From: Pseudomonas sputi
GTDB taxonomy: Bacteria > Pseudomonadota > Gammaproteobacteria > Pseudomonadales > Pseudomonadaceae
DNA: 64,000 nt
NCBI RefSeq assembly: GCF_021603585.1
Contig: NZ_BQHI01000007.1
Location: 124,001-188,000 of the forward strand
Direction: 5' to 3'
A program made the translations under genes and the position numbers. The notes beneath the pieces were generated by a model. That model made no database searches and was not told the DNA's origin. It worked only from the letters and a program-made list of their open reading frames with translations. Below are positions 24,629 to 35,218 of this stretch, piece by piece (within the stretch, counting starts at the first letter, position 1; each line of letters begins with the position of its first letter).

Positions 24629-25808
24629 GCGAACCTCCTTGATCAATATTTGCGCAACGTGCCCAACCGATCGCACGCTGCCCGCCCGCCGGTATTCGGC
24701 CGTCGCGCAGGCGGGTGAAGGTAAGCAGATCCGCCGTCTGTTGCAATGCATAACCGGCGAGCGCATCGGCGCCCTCGCAGCTCTGGGCCTTGAGGGTGAT
24801 GCGGGCGGGCCAGGCGCTGTCGAGGTTGCCAACATTGCGCAAAGCAATGTCTTGCAGACCGTTATGTTCGTTGAACGTCACGCCAAGCTGGCTGCTCAAT
24901 GCATCGCCTCGGGCGACCGCACGCAGCGTGCTCAGGCTCCAGGCCCTGCGGTCGTTGGCCAACGGCAGACGAAACCAGATCAGACCGGCCAGGTGCGCCG
25001 GGCGATCCTCGCGTAATTCATTGGCCAGTCGGCTCAGTTGTTGCGGATCGGCGAGCAATTCGCGTCGCTGGCCACCACGCTCGAGCGGCACTTCGCTTTC
25101 CACCACCGGGGCGCCATCGGCATCCGCCAACAACGCCACGCCATAGGCCGGCAGCGCCAGGTAAAACGGTTTGTCAGTCACTCGCCCCCAGGCCTTGGCC
25201 CAGCGCTGCGCCTGCTCGGGATCGAACAGACCGCGACGCGGATCGCTGACGGCATGCACCTGCAACACACTGCTGTCGACGGTCGCCAGGAGCGCCGGCA
25301 ATTGCGGACTGTCGAGCCAGGCAGGCAACGCGGTGATACTCAGAGGCAGGTTGGCCGGCAATGCGCCGCGCAGGTGAGCGAGGAATTCGGTATAGACCGA
25401 CAGTCGGGCACTGCCGGCGTCATGGTCGATCTCGACCCCGGCCAGCGTGAGCCCCTGCCCTTGCCAGTCGGCAAGTACCTGAAGGATTTGCGCCGTGACC
25501 GCTTGCGGGTCGAGCGCCTTGAGCTGGCCATCGAGGCGAATCACCGCGATCAACGGCCGGGCATCGCGTTTCAGCAACGCGAAATCGACGCGTGCCCGAC
25601 TCCATCCGGCATTCGGGAAAGCCTGCAACGCCAATACCCGCAACGTCGAGAAGTCGTTGCGACTGTCGTTCAGGGCAGGTTCATGGGCCGGCGTCCATTG
25701 CCGTTGCCAGACATAAAGCTGCTGATCGAGCGGCGCTGCGTCCTGCCGTTCACAAGCACACAGCAACAACACAGCCACCAGGGCTGACCACCCGATGATA
25801 AAGCGCAT
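24615..25808 (-). CDS. DUF3142 lipoprotein
   Basis: The 397-aa protein has an N-terminal signal ending in L-L-L-C-A-C, in which the second cysteine (residue 19) is the probable lipidated one; the -2 Cys is slightly unusual for a lipobox. The rest resembles DUF3142, with a barrel-like pattern: A-V-I-R-L-D-G, L-A-G-V-E-I-D-H-D, L-S-I-T-A-L-P-A and A-L-P-A-Y-G-V at the ends of strands, as seen in glycosidase-like folds. I infer an envelope protein that may act on a carbohydrate. It is coupled to the TPR-like gene downstream and lies beside the polysaccharide cluster. Function is unknown. Confidence 0.8.
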   Translation of the reverse strand: MRFIIGWSALVAVLLLCACERQDAAPLDQQLYVWQRQWTPAHEPALNDSRNDFSTLRVLALQAFPNAGWSRARVDFALLKRDARPLIAVIRLDGQLKALDPQAVTAQILQVLADWQGQGLTLAGVEIDHDAGSARLSVYTEFLAHLRGALPANLPLSITALPAWLDSPQLPALLATVDSSVLQVHAVSDPRRGLFDPEQAQRWAKAWGRVTDKPFYLALPAYGVALLADADGAPVVESEVPLERGGQRRELLADPQQLSRLANELREDRPAHLAGLIWFRLPLANDRRAWSLSTLRAVARGDALSSQLGVTFNEHNGLQDIALRNVGNLDSAWPARITLKAQSCEGADALAGYALQQTADLLTFTRLRDGRIPAGGQRAIGWARCANIDQGGSHVDP

Positions 25809-25856
25809 ACCTTGCAGATCCCTGAGACATCAGGCTGCAAGGTTACACAAAAGCGC

Positions 25857-26675
25857 TCAGGGCTTGCGGGCAATGATGACCTGACTCTTCGCCACCACCG
25901 CATCCAGCGCCTGCTTGATCTGCGCGCCGCGCGGCGAGTCGAGCACCGCTTGCCAGGTCTCGGCCCAATGGTTGAGCAGCGGATGATCCGGGTTGCTGAA
26001 CTCGACCTTGGCCTCCCAGAACAGCAACATCCACATCGACCAGTAAAAGCCGTACTGGCTGTGGCTGATGATCTCGAGCCCCGCCTCACTGACCATCGCC
26101 TTGAACTGCTCTTCACTGATGATGCGAATGTGGTTGGGCTTCTGGAAATACTCCGGCGCGGCGATGTCCTTTTGCAGGTCTTCGGAGCTCGGGTGCGGCA
26201 CGCTCAGCAGATACAGCGCGCCCGACTGGCCGACGCGCACCAGTTCGGCGAGGAACTGCGCCGGGTCGTCAACGTGCTCGATGACTTCGGTGGACACCAC
26301 GCGAGTGGCGGTGCCATCAGCAATCGGCAGCGGATTGCAGTCGGTCACATGGCACTCGACGCTACGCGCCGGCGTATCGCTCAGGCGCTGGCGAGTCGCC
26401 TCGACCTTGGCGCCGTCGATGTCGGCGATGATGATCTTCGCCCCGCGCATGCCGCAGAAATGCACGTTGCCACCGTCGCCACAGCCAACGTCGAGCAAGG
26501 TGTCATCGGCGGTCACCGGGAAGCCTTTGAACAGCTCACCGGTTTCCTGGTTGAACCAGCCGCTGAGCATCGCGTCGTGCAGGCCGAGCATGTACGAATC
26601 GACCTTTCCGGCAGCTGGCTGCTCGGGCATCAGTGCAGGCGTCGACGCCGTGAGTTTCTTCAAAAGGCTCAGCAT
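25857..26675 (-). CDS. Class I SAM-dependent methyltransferase
   Basis: The 272-aa protein has a methyltransferase core at about residues 45-175: L-L-D-V-G-C-G-D-G-G for SAM binding, an acidic I-I-A-D-I-D-G turn, and T-E-V-I-E-H-V-D-D-P. A C-terminal helical region (about 190-272) may recognise the acceptor. It overlaps the acyltransferase gene by 7 bp and ends the operon of two glycosyltransferases, acyltransferase and methyltransferase that is divergent from the D-rhamnan cluster. In P. aeruginosa a comparable set (PA5455-PA5459, as I recall) is needed for normal A-band polysaccharide, where methylation may cap or decorate the chain. Confidence 0.87.
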   Translation of the reverse strand: MLSLLKKLTASTPALMPEQPAAGKVDSYMLGLHDAMLSGWFNQETGELFKGFPVTADDTLLDVGCGDGGNVHFCGMRGAKIIIADIDGAKVEATRQRLSDTPARSVECHVTDCNPLPIADGTATRVVSTEVIEHVDDPAQFLAELVRVGQSGALYLLSVPHPSSEDLQKDIAAPEYFQKPNHIRIISEEQFKAMVSEAGLEIISHSQYGFYWSMWMLLFWEAKVEFSNPDHPLLNHWAETWQAVLDSPRGAQIKQALDAVVAKSQVIIARKP

Positions 26676-27823
26676 GAGGTGGCTCCAGAGGATGGGACGG
26701 CGATTCGCGATGTACCGAGGCGCCGCACCAGGGCAGCGCCTCGATTGCGCATCGGCATTTCGATGACACGGTAATTAAGCTCGCTGAGCAGCACGATCAG
26801 ACCGAACGCCAGCAACAGCGTGATGATCGGGTGACCGGCAGGGCTGGGCATTCCCGCCTCCTGCAAGCGGAAGATCAGCTCACGCACCAATTGGTAAGCC
26901 GGAATGTGGATCAGGTAGATCCCGTAGGAACGGCTGCCGACCCACGCCATCAACCGTTGCAGCCTGCCGGCAGGCAGCAGGTAATCGCGGTTGTACGAAG
27001 CGATCCACACCAGCAGTACGCCGAGCACGGCAATCGAGCCGATGCGCCAGGAAGTGAAAGTAAAACGGTCGGTGGCCATGTAGCTCAGCAACAGCGCCAG
27101 CACGATCAGCGCACCCACTCCGGCCCACGGGCGGCGCAGGAAAGTCGGCTCCCACCGGCGATAGCCCGGCTGCATGCTCCACATCGCCAGCAACACACCC
27201 AGGACCAGCGCATCGGTGCGGATCACCATCAATATCGGCGTGCGCAGGGTGAACAATTGCACCGCAACCAGCGCCAGCAGCGCCCAGACCAGACGTTTGC
27301 GGCACACCAGAATCAGCAGCGGGAACAGCAGATAGAACTGCTCCTCCAGCGCCAGGCTCCAGTACACGAAACTGCTGCCGTACTCGTAATGAAAAAAACT
27401 GTCGGCAAAACGGAAGTTGGCGTACTGCAACACGCCCGCCAGCGTCGCTTGCAGGTTGGCGTGCAACGTACCGAATGCTCCGGAGCGATTGAGAAACAGG
27501 CAAGCGAGCAACATCAGCGCCAGCCACAACCACGCTGACGGCAGCAGACGAAAGCCCCGGCGCAACCAGAAGTCCCGCGTCTGCTCCCAGCACTCCTGAC
27601 GGGTCGTGCAGCCTCGCAACGCCGGGATCAGACTGCGGGCGATGACGAATCCGGAGATCGCGAAAAACAGATCGACGCCCCACCACGGCTGCGCCCAGGC
27701 GTGGATTTTTTCCAGCAAGGGCACCGGGTCGGTGAACAGGCTGCCCTGCAAATGATGAAACAGCACACCGAGCACCGCGATCGCTCGCAGTACTTCGATA
27801 TCCAGGATTCGTTTGTCGCTCAT
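26669..27823 (-). CDS. Membrane acyltransferase 3 (OafA/YrhL type)
   Basis: This 384-aa protein has about ten membrane segments and the acyltransferase-3 pattern: R-A-I-A-V-L-G-V-L-F-H-H near the N-terminus with the catalytic His, G-V-D-L-F-F-A-I-S-G-F-V-I, and later E-E-Q-F-Y-L-L-F-P. Such enzymes move an acetyl or other acyl group across the inner membrane onto a surface polysaccharide. It overlaps the glycosyltransferase before it by 4 bp and the methyltransferase after it by 7 bp. The likely substrate is the D-rhamnan or a related O-antigen made by the neighbouring cluster; this is inferred from position. Confidence 0.9.
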   Translation of the reverse strand: MSDKRILDIEVLRAIAVLGVLFHHLQGSLFTDPVPLLEKIHAWAQPWWGVDLFFAISGFVIARSLIPALRGCTTRQECWEQTRDFWLRRGFRLLPSAWLWLALMLLACLFLNRSGAFGTLHANLQATLAGVLQYANFRFADSFFHYEYGSSFVYWSLALEEQFYLLFPLLILVCRKRLVWALLALVAVQLFTLRTPILMVIRTDALVLGVLLAMWSMQPGYRRWEPTFLRRPWAGVGALIVLALLLSYMATDRFTFTSWRIGSIAVLGVLLVWIASYNRDYLLPAGRLQRLMAWVGSRSYGIYLIHIPAYQLVRELIFRLQEAGMPSPAGHPIITLLLAFGLIVLLSELNYRVIEMPMRNRGAALVRRLGTSRIAVPSSGATSC

Positions 27824-29124
27824 GCCTGGGGCACCTCTGTGCCCGCAGATGCCTGACGCTCGAACAACTGCGCGAGAAAAGCCCGCAGCCGCTGCTCGGC
27901 CACCGCCTGACTGCAGAAACCCCGCAGGCTGCTGACGGCCTGGGCAGCCATTTGTGCGTAACGTTGCGGATCGTGTTTCGCCACCTCGTAACTGTCGCGA
28001 TAGGCCACGCAGACCGACGCCCAGTTGGTCATATAGCGCAACGTGCGGAACGCCTTGCGCGGATCGTGAGGCCAGGCGGTGAGTTCATCGGTGGACTCGA
28101 CCAGGAACGCATTGTCGGTGCTCAGGTAATCGATCATCGCCGTGGTGCGCGGCGCCACGGCCGGCTTGCCGCAGGACATGAACTCCATCAGCGGCAGGCA
28201 CTGGCCTTCGCCGTAGGAAGTGTTCACCACGTAGCGGGTAGCCTGCACCAGGCGTTCGTAGTCCGGGTCCGCAAGGTAGCCATAAATCAGCACGATGCGG
28301 CAGCGGTAGGACTGATTCTTGTACAGGTGATGAAGAATGTCGCTCAGCGCTTCTTCAGCATCGTGGTGCGTGAGCTTGAGCACCAGCGTCGCGTCTTCGA
28401 CATCGCGAAACGTCACGCAGAATGCGCTGAGCATGTCTTCCCAGTTCTTGCGTCCGTCACCGGGATTGAACACCGACGTGTAAACGACACCGTCCAGCAA
28501 CAGCGCCTGCTCGCGAACCGGCGCCCGGAAATCGATGCCCTTGCCGCGGCGCAAATGTTTCGGGCCAAACGCGTCGAGATCGAGCTGACGGCTGTCGGCG
28601 ACCAGCCCCTTGATCTTCAACCGCACCGGCCCTGTCGAGGGCTGGCCCTGAAGCTGCGCGCCACGGGCCGCAAAGCGGTCCCATACCGGTGCCGGCACCG
28701 CGACGATCGGGTAGTCGGCGCCCATGGCCTCGCGCACAGCATTGACCGTATAGCTGGAATGGGTGATCGCTGCTCCGCAGGCCCGGAGTACCGTGCGCCA
28801 GTCATTGCGCGGCTCGTTGTCGAAGGGTTCGTCGGGGATGGTGCTGAATTCCCAGGCGAACACCGGCAGCGTCGGGCACGCCAGGTGGATCGGCGTGCGG
28901 TGCGGCGGCGAGAACGACAGAAACACACACGGCTCGCCACGGGCCAGGCATTCCAGATACAGCGCATCGACTTCGCGCGCCGGGTCGGTGACTTCCACCA
29001 CACGCCCGAGGCGTTCGAGCACCGGCCGGTATTCCTTGAGCACGAAGTAGTAGCTGTACTCCGAACGGCCCAGGTTTTGCGCAATGGTGTGCTGGTTGGT
29101 TTCCGAGTGAATGATGATCAGCAT
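27820..29124 (-). CDS. Glycosyltransferase (GT4-like), shorter paralogue
   Basis: The 434-aa protein has a two-domain glycosyltransferase layout, with a C-terminal Rossmann-like region carrying S-Y-G-E-G-Q-C-L-P-L-M-E-F-M-S-C-G-K-P, the nucleotide-sugar binding pattern of GT4 enzymes. Its N-terminus (about residues 15-40) and the C-terminal domain closely resemble the upstream gene product (29118-30665), so the two arose by duplication. It overlaps that gene by 7 bp and the acyltransferase by 4 bp. It probably adds sugars to the polysaccharide made by the divergent rmd-wbpZ cluster. Donor and acceptor are unknown. Confidence 0.85.
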   Translation of the reverse strand: MLIIIHSETNQHTIAQNLGRSEYSYYFVLKEYRPVLERLGRVVEVTDPAREVDALYLECLARGEPCVFLSFSPPHRTPIHLACPTLPVFAWEFSTIPDEPFDNEPRNDWRTVLRACGAAITHSSYTVNAVREAMGADYPIVAVPAPVWDRFAARGAQLQGQPSTGPVRLKIKGLVADSRQLDLDAFGPKHLRRGKGIDFRAPVREQALLLDGVVYTSVFNPGDGRKNWEDMLSAFCVTFRDVEDATLVLKLTHHDAEEALSDILHHLYKNQSYRCRIVLIYGYLADPDYERLVQATRYVVNTSYGEGQCLPLMEFMSCGKPAVAPRTTAMIDYLSTDNAFLVESTDELTAWPHDPRKAFRTLRYMTNWASVCVAYRDSYEVAKHDPQRYAQMAAQAVSSLRGFCSQAVAEQRLRAFLAQLFERQASAGTEVPQA

Positions 29125-30665
29125 GAGGCGTTATCCGTCACGGGGGCGGCATCGGCAGCCAGCGGCACGAGGCCGAAAAAGTCCGCCATGCGCCGCTGCA
29201 CCGGGGCGAACGCGCAATAGTCGTGCATGCGCTCCACAGCGGCGGCAGACATGCGCGCGTAATCCTGCGGCTGCGCCTTGGCCATCCGGTAGCTGTTCTC
29301 GTAGGCGCTTTTGAGCGAGGCCCAGTCCGGCCGATAGCGCAGGGTGCGGTAGATGATGCGGGTGTCCTGGGGCCAGATCGTCAGCTCTTCGCTGGACCGG
29401 ACAACGAAAGCCACCGTGTCATCGATGTAGTCTTCCATGGCCGTGTGGTTCGGGGCGATGACCGGTTTGCCGCTGGACATGAACTCCATCAGCGGCAGGC
29501 ACAGGCCTTCGCAGCGTGACGCATTGACGTAGAAACTGGCAGCCTGGTAGAGCCGCGCGTATTGCGCATCATCCAGGTATCCGTGCATCACCAGCACCCG
29601 GCAGGCGAACGGTGTCAGTTGCGCGAGCAGGGTCATCAGTTCGCTGTAGTAGGACGCCAGATCGTTCTGGGTGATCTTCAGCACCAGCGTCGCGTCAGGT
29701 GTTTCGCGAAAGGCCCAGCAGAAGGCGGTAACCAGATGATGCCAGTTCTTGCGGCCGTCCCTGGGGTTGAACACGGTCACGTAGATCACGCCTTCTACCG
29801 TGGTCTCGACCACCGAGGATGTGTCCGGCAGATCCAGCGGCGGTGGCTCGGCCACGGCCACCGCATGCGGAGCGGCAATGGCCGGCAGGCGTTTCTCGAG
29901 CCAGGCGTGTGTGCGATCCGACAACAGATCCTGCACACCTTCCCAGTACCAGTGATGCAGGTACTTCACCCGTTCTTCACCTGCCCCCAGCCACCACAGA
30001 CGCAGATAATGGCGGGCAATGACCAGGCGGCGTTTGAACGTCAGCGGTGGCGGGCGCAGCGCTTCGATTTCAGCCAGTTGTTCGGCAGTCAGCGGCTTGG
30101 GCAACAGATCGTCGGCAGATAACGCCAGCGTGCGACTGTCGAAAATGCAGCCCTTGATCGCCAGGGTCGCGCCGGGATTGATCGGCGCACTGACATGTCG
30201 CTCACGAATGGCGGCGAAGTTTTCCCACAAGGGCGTCGGCAGCACGAGTACCGGAAAGTCCTCGCCCATGGCGCGGCGAATCGCGCGGGCGGTGTGGCTC
30301 GACAGCGTGATGACCCGTCCCTGTCGGGCGAGCATTTGCGTCCAGTCGTGGCGCGGATCAGCGTCCCATGACTCATCGGGGATCGAATCGAATTCCCATG
30401 CGATCACGCAGATCGTCGGGCATTCAAGGTCGGTCGGGGTATTTTGCGGCGGAGTGAACGACAGGAACACGCTGGGCTCGCCGGTGGCGAGCAGCCGTCG
30501 ATAGAGCGGATCGACCTCGGCGCTGGTGGACACCACATGCACCTGCCCGAGGCTTTCGAGCACCGGGCGATAGGCCTTGAGCACGAAGTAATAGCTGTAT
30601 TCGGGACGCCCGAGACTCTGGCTGATGGAGCGGTCGTTGACGTCCGAGTAGAGAATGAAATTCAT
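29118..30665 (-). CDS. Glycosyltransferase (GT4-like), longer paralogue
   Basis: The 515-aa product is first in a four-gene minus-strand operon and has the same architecture as the following gene product, with the motif S-R-C-E-G-L-C-L-P-L-M-E-F-M-S-S-G-K-P in the C-terminal domain. It is about 80 residues longer because of an insertion in the middle (roughly residues 185-285) that contains a basic, aromatic-rich helix and a proline-rich stretch. It starts 427 bp from the divergent rmd gene. The order resembles PA5455 and PA5456 beside rmd in P. aeruginosa. Role inferred: extension, branching or capping of the D-rhamnan. Confidence 0.85.
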   Translation of the reverse strand: MNFILYSDVNDRSISQSLGRPEYSYYFVLKAYRPVLESLGQVHVVSTSAEVDPLYRRLLATGEPSVFLSFTPPQNTPTDLECPTICVIAWEFDSIPDESWDADPRHDWTQMLARQGRVITLSSHTARAIRRAMGEDFPVLVLPTPLWENFAAIRERHVSAPINPGATLAIKGCIFDSRTLALSADDLLPKPLTAEQLAEIEALRPPPLTFKRRLVIARHYLRLWWLGAGEERVKYLHHWYWEGVQDLLSDRTHAWLEKRLPAIAAPHAVAVAEPPPLDLPDTSSVVETTVEGVIYVTVFNPRDGRKNWHHLVTAFCWAFRETPDATLVLKITQNDLASYYSELMTLLAQLTPFACRVLVMHGYLDDAQYARLYQAASFYVNASRCEGLCLPLMEFMSSGKPVIAPNHTAMEDYIDDTVAFVVRSSEELTIWPQDTRIIYRTLRYRPDWASLKSAYENSYRMAKAQPQDYARMSAAAVERMHDYCAFAPVQRRMADFFGLVPLAADAAPVTDNASC

Positions 30666-31091
30666 GGCATCTCACGGTGAAATCGCCATCCCGGCAACTT
30701 CACGCTATGACGGCCTGACATTGGATCAAGTCGGCAGGGCCGATGCTCGTCCAGTGTTCCGGGACACGTCTTCGTTCTTGTTTTATTGGTCAGATTCACC
30801 CGGTTGCACACCCACTCCGGCAGCGTTCGGGGAACCGCGACGAGGGGCATTCTAAACACATCCGTCGCGCATTCGGGAACCGCCCGGCGAGAAAAACCCG
30901 ACTACGCTGACGAGAACTGACCAGTCACGATTTGCCCTGTTGAAATTGCTTCGCAATTGGCACAGATTGGCAACCAAACAACTACAACAACGACTTCACC
31001 CGTCGTCTTGCCCGGATTTTCTCTCGGTCTGACAGACATTCCCTTAAAGCCTGTGGGAAGCGGTGAAAGTTAAAGACCAAGGGGTCGCTGT
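30666..31091. promoter_or_regulatory. Divergent intergenic region between glycosyltransferase operon and rmd operon
   Basis: This 426-bp stretch has no convincing gene and must carry promoters for both polysaccharide operons. I see a short inverted repeat AATTGC-TTC-GCAATT at 30944-30958, and an AAGGGG ribosome-binding sequence just before rmd. No JUMPstart-like or terminator structure was recognised. Small open frames here have no supporting features. Confidence 0.5.
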
Positions 31092-32974
<1,883 letters not shown>

Positions 32975-32977
32975 GCC

Positions 32978-34420
32978 ATGCTGATCCCCGTGATTCTGTC
33001 CGGCGGTGCCGGCACCCGTTTGTGGCCGGTGTCCCGCGAGGGCCATCCCAAGCCGTTCATGACCCTGCCCGACGGCCAGTCGCTGCTGGGCAAGACCTAC
33101 CGGCGCGCCGCTGCGCTGCTGGACGGCTGGGGCGACATTGTCACGGTGACCAACCGCGAGTACTACTTCCAGAGCAAGGATCACTATCAGGCCGCACATC
33201 TGTCACGGCATCGCGGGCATTTCCTGCTCGAGCCCACCGGACGCAACACCGCACCGGCCATCGCGGCGGCCGCTCTGTCGCTGCAAGCGCTGCACGGTGA
33301 TGCCGCGATCATGGTGGTGATGCCCGCCGACCATCTGATCGTCAACGAAGACGCGCTCAAAAGCGCGGTCGAACACGCGGTCAATCTGGCGAAGGACGGT
33401 TATCTGGTGACCTTCGGCGTGGTGCCGACCGCCCCGGAAACCGGCTTCGGCTACATCGAGACTGGCGCTCCGCTGGATGCCCGGGGCGCGGCCAAGGTGC
33501 AGCGTTTCGTGGAAAAACCTGACCTGCAGACCGCCACCCATTATCTGGAGAGTGGCAACTTCCTGTGGAACTCGGGGATGTTCTGCTTCACCACCGCAAC
33601 CCTGATCGCCGAGCTGGAACTGCACGCCCCCGAGCTGCTGGAACAGACCCGCGCCTGCATGGCCGCCAGCGAACCGGTGGAAACCGTCGGCTGCCTGCAA
33701 CAGGAACTCTGCCCGCAGCTGTTCACCGAAATCACCGACATTTCCATCGACTACGCGCTGATGGAACGCTCGGAGAAAGTCGTGATGGTACCCGCCGGTT
33801 TCGACTGGAGCGATATCGGTTCGTGGGGTGCCGTAGCGGCGCTGGTGCCGGCCGATGCCGACAACAACCGCGCCAGCGGCGAAGCGATATTCATCGACAG
33901 CCACAACAACTTCGTTCAAAGCGAAGGCCGCCTGGTGGCCGCCGTCGGTGTGGATAACCTGATCGTCATCGACACCGCCGACGCCGTGCTGGTAGCCCAC
34001 GCCGATCGTGCGCAGGATGTGCGGCGCGTGGCCAAGCAGCTCAAGGACAAGTCCCACGAAGCCTATCGCCTGCACCGCACGGTCAGCCGTCCGTGGGGCA
34101 CCTACACCGTGCTCGAGGAAGGCCCGCGCTTCAAGATCAAGCGCATCGTGGTCAAGCCCGGCGGCAAGCTGTCGTTGCAGATGCACCATCACCGCAACGA
34201 ACACTGGGTGGTGGTCGAAGGCATGGCCAAGGTGACCAACAACGGCAGCGGCACGACCCTGGTGGCCAAGAACGAATCGACGTTCATCGCTGCCGGTCAC
34301 AGGCACCGTCTGGAAAACCCCGGCGTGATCGACCTGGTGATCATCGAAGTGCAAAGCGGCGAATACCTGGGAGAGGACGATATCGTCCGCTTCGAAGACC
34401 AGTACGGCAGGACGGTTTGA
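32978..34420 (+). CDS. wbpW: Mannose-1-phosphate guanylyltransferase / mannose-6-phosphate isomerase
   Basis: Bifunctional enzyme providing GDP-mannose. The 480 residues comprise an N-terminal nucleotidyltransferase domain (about 1-330) with SGGAGTRLWPVSREGHPKPF as the pyrophosphorylase signature and F-V-E-K-P, and a C-terminal cupin isomerase domain (about 360-480) with Q-M-H-H-H-R-N-E-H-W and a Y-L-G-E-D-D-I-V-R end. It is a paralogue of AlgA and PslB; position between gmd and wzm identifies it as WbpW. The C-terminal domain contains the metal-binding His/Glu residues of type II phosphomannose isomerases. Confidence 0.94.
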   Translation: MLIPVILSGGAGTRLWPVSREGHPKPFMTLPDGQSLLGKTYRRAAALLDGWGDIVTVTNREYYFQSKDHYQAAHLSRHRGHFLLEPTGRNTAPAIAAAALSLQALHGDAAIMVVMPADHLIVNEDALKSAVEHAVNLAKDGYLVTFGVVPTAPETGFGYIETGAPLDARGAAKVQRFVEKPDLQTATHYLESGNFLWNSGMFCFTTATLIAELELHAPELLEQTRACMAASEPVETVGCLQQELCPQLFTEITDISIDYALMERSEKVVMVPAGFDWSDIGSWGAVAALVPADADNNRASGEAIFIDSHNNFVQSEGRLVAAVGVDNLIVIDTADAVLVAHADRAQDVRRVAKQLKDKSHEAYRLHRTVSRPWGTYTVLEEGPRFKIKRIVVKPGGKLSLQMHHHRNEHWVVVEGMAKVTNNGSGTTLVAKNESTFIAAGHRHRLENPGVIDLVIIEVQSGEYLGEDDIVRFEDQYGRTV

Positions 34421-35218
34421 ATGCTGCTTTCCCTGTACCGCTCGCTTCACGACTATCGGGGTTTCATCCTCGGTAGCGTCAAACGGGAGTTTCAAGCGCG
34501 GTATCGCAATTCACTGCTCGGCGCCTTGTGGCCTGTGTTCAATCCGCTGTCGATGATCATCGTCTACACCGTGATCTTTTCCCACATCATGCGCGCACGC
34601 CTGCCGGGCGTGGATGACAGCATGGCCTACAGCATCTACCTCTGCGCCGGGTTGCTGGCATGGGGGTTGTTCTCTGAAATCACGTTGCGCAGCCAGACCA
34701 TGTTTCTGGACAACGCCAACCTGCTGAAGAAAATCAGCTTCCCCAGAATCTGCCTGCCGGTGATCGTGCTCTGCAACGCGGCGATCAACTTTGCCATCAT
34801 CATCGGCCTGTTCCTCGGGTTTCTGCTGATCACCGGGCGCTGGCCGGGCATGGCGCTGCTGGCGCTGATTCCCCTGATTGCACTGCAAATGATGTTCTGC
34901 GCCGGGCTTGGCATGATTCTCGGCGTGTTGAATGTGTTCTTTCGCGACGTCGGCCAGCTCTTTGCCATCTGCCTGCAGTTCTGGTTCTGGCTGACCCCGA
35001 TCGTGTACCCGGTGAGCATCCTGCCGGAGTGGGTACAGCGCCTGCTTCAACTCAACCCGATGACCAACCTGATCGGCAGCTATCAGAACCTGTTCCTTTA
35101 TGGACACTGGCCTGTATGGAGTTCGCTGCTGCCGACGTTCATCGCCGCGCTGTTGATGTGCCTGATGGGCCTGCGGCTGTTTCGCCGGCGTGTCGGTGAA
35201 ATGGTGGATGAACTCTGA
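34421..35218 (+). CDS. wzm: A-band polysaccharide ABC exporter, membrane subunit
   Basis: ABC-2 type permease of 265 aa with about six membrane segments. It resembles Wzm/KpsM transporters: an amphipathic N-terminal helix with K-R-E-F-Q-A-R-Y-R-N-S-L-L-G-A-L-W-P, and F-F-R-D-V-G-Q-L near residue 170. It moves the undecaprenyl-linked D-rhamnan across the inner membrane with Wzt. The start immediately follows the wbpW stop, and its own stop overlaps the wzt start by one base. Confidence 0.94.
   Translation: MLLSLYRSLHDYRGFILGSVKREFQARYRNSLLGALWPVFNPLSMIIVYTVIFSHIMRARLPGVDDSMAYSIYLCAGLLAWGLFSEITLRSQTMFLDNANLLKKISFPRICLPVIVLCNAAINFAIIIGLFLGFLLITGRWPGMALLALIPLIALQMMFCAGLGMILGVLNVFFRDVGQLFAICLQFWFWLTPIVYPVSILPEWVQRLLQLNPMTNLIGSYQNLFLYGHWPVWSSLLPTFIAALLMCLMGLRLFRRRVGEMVDEL

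Noticed and set aside
30957-30973. Sigma-54-like promoter TTGGCACAGATTGGCAA before rmd
   Set aside because: The GG and GC elements are one base too close for a -24/-12 promoter, and no enhancer site was seen.
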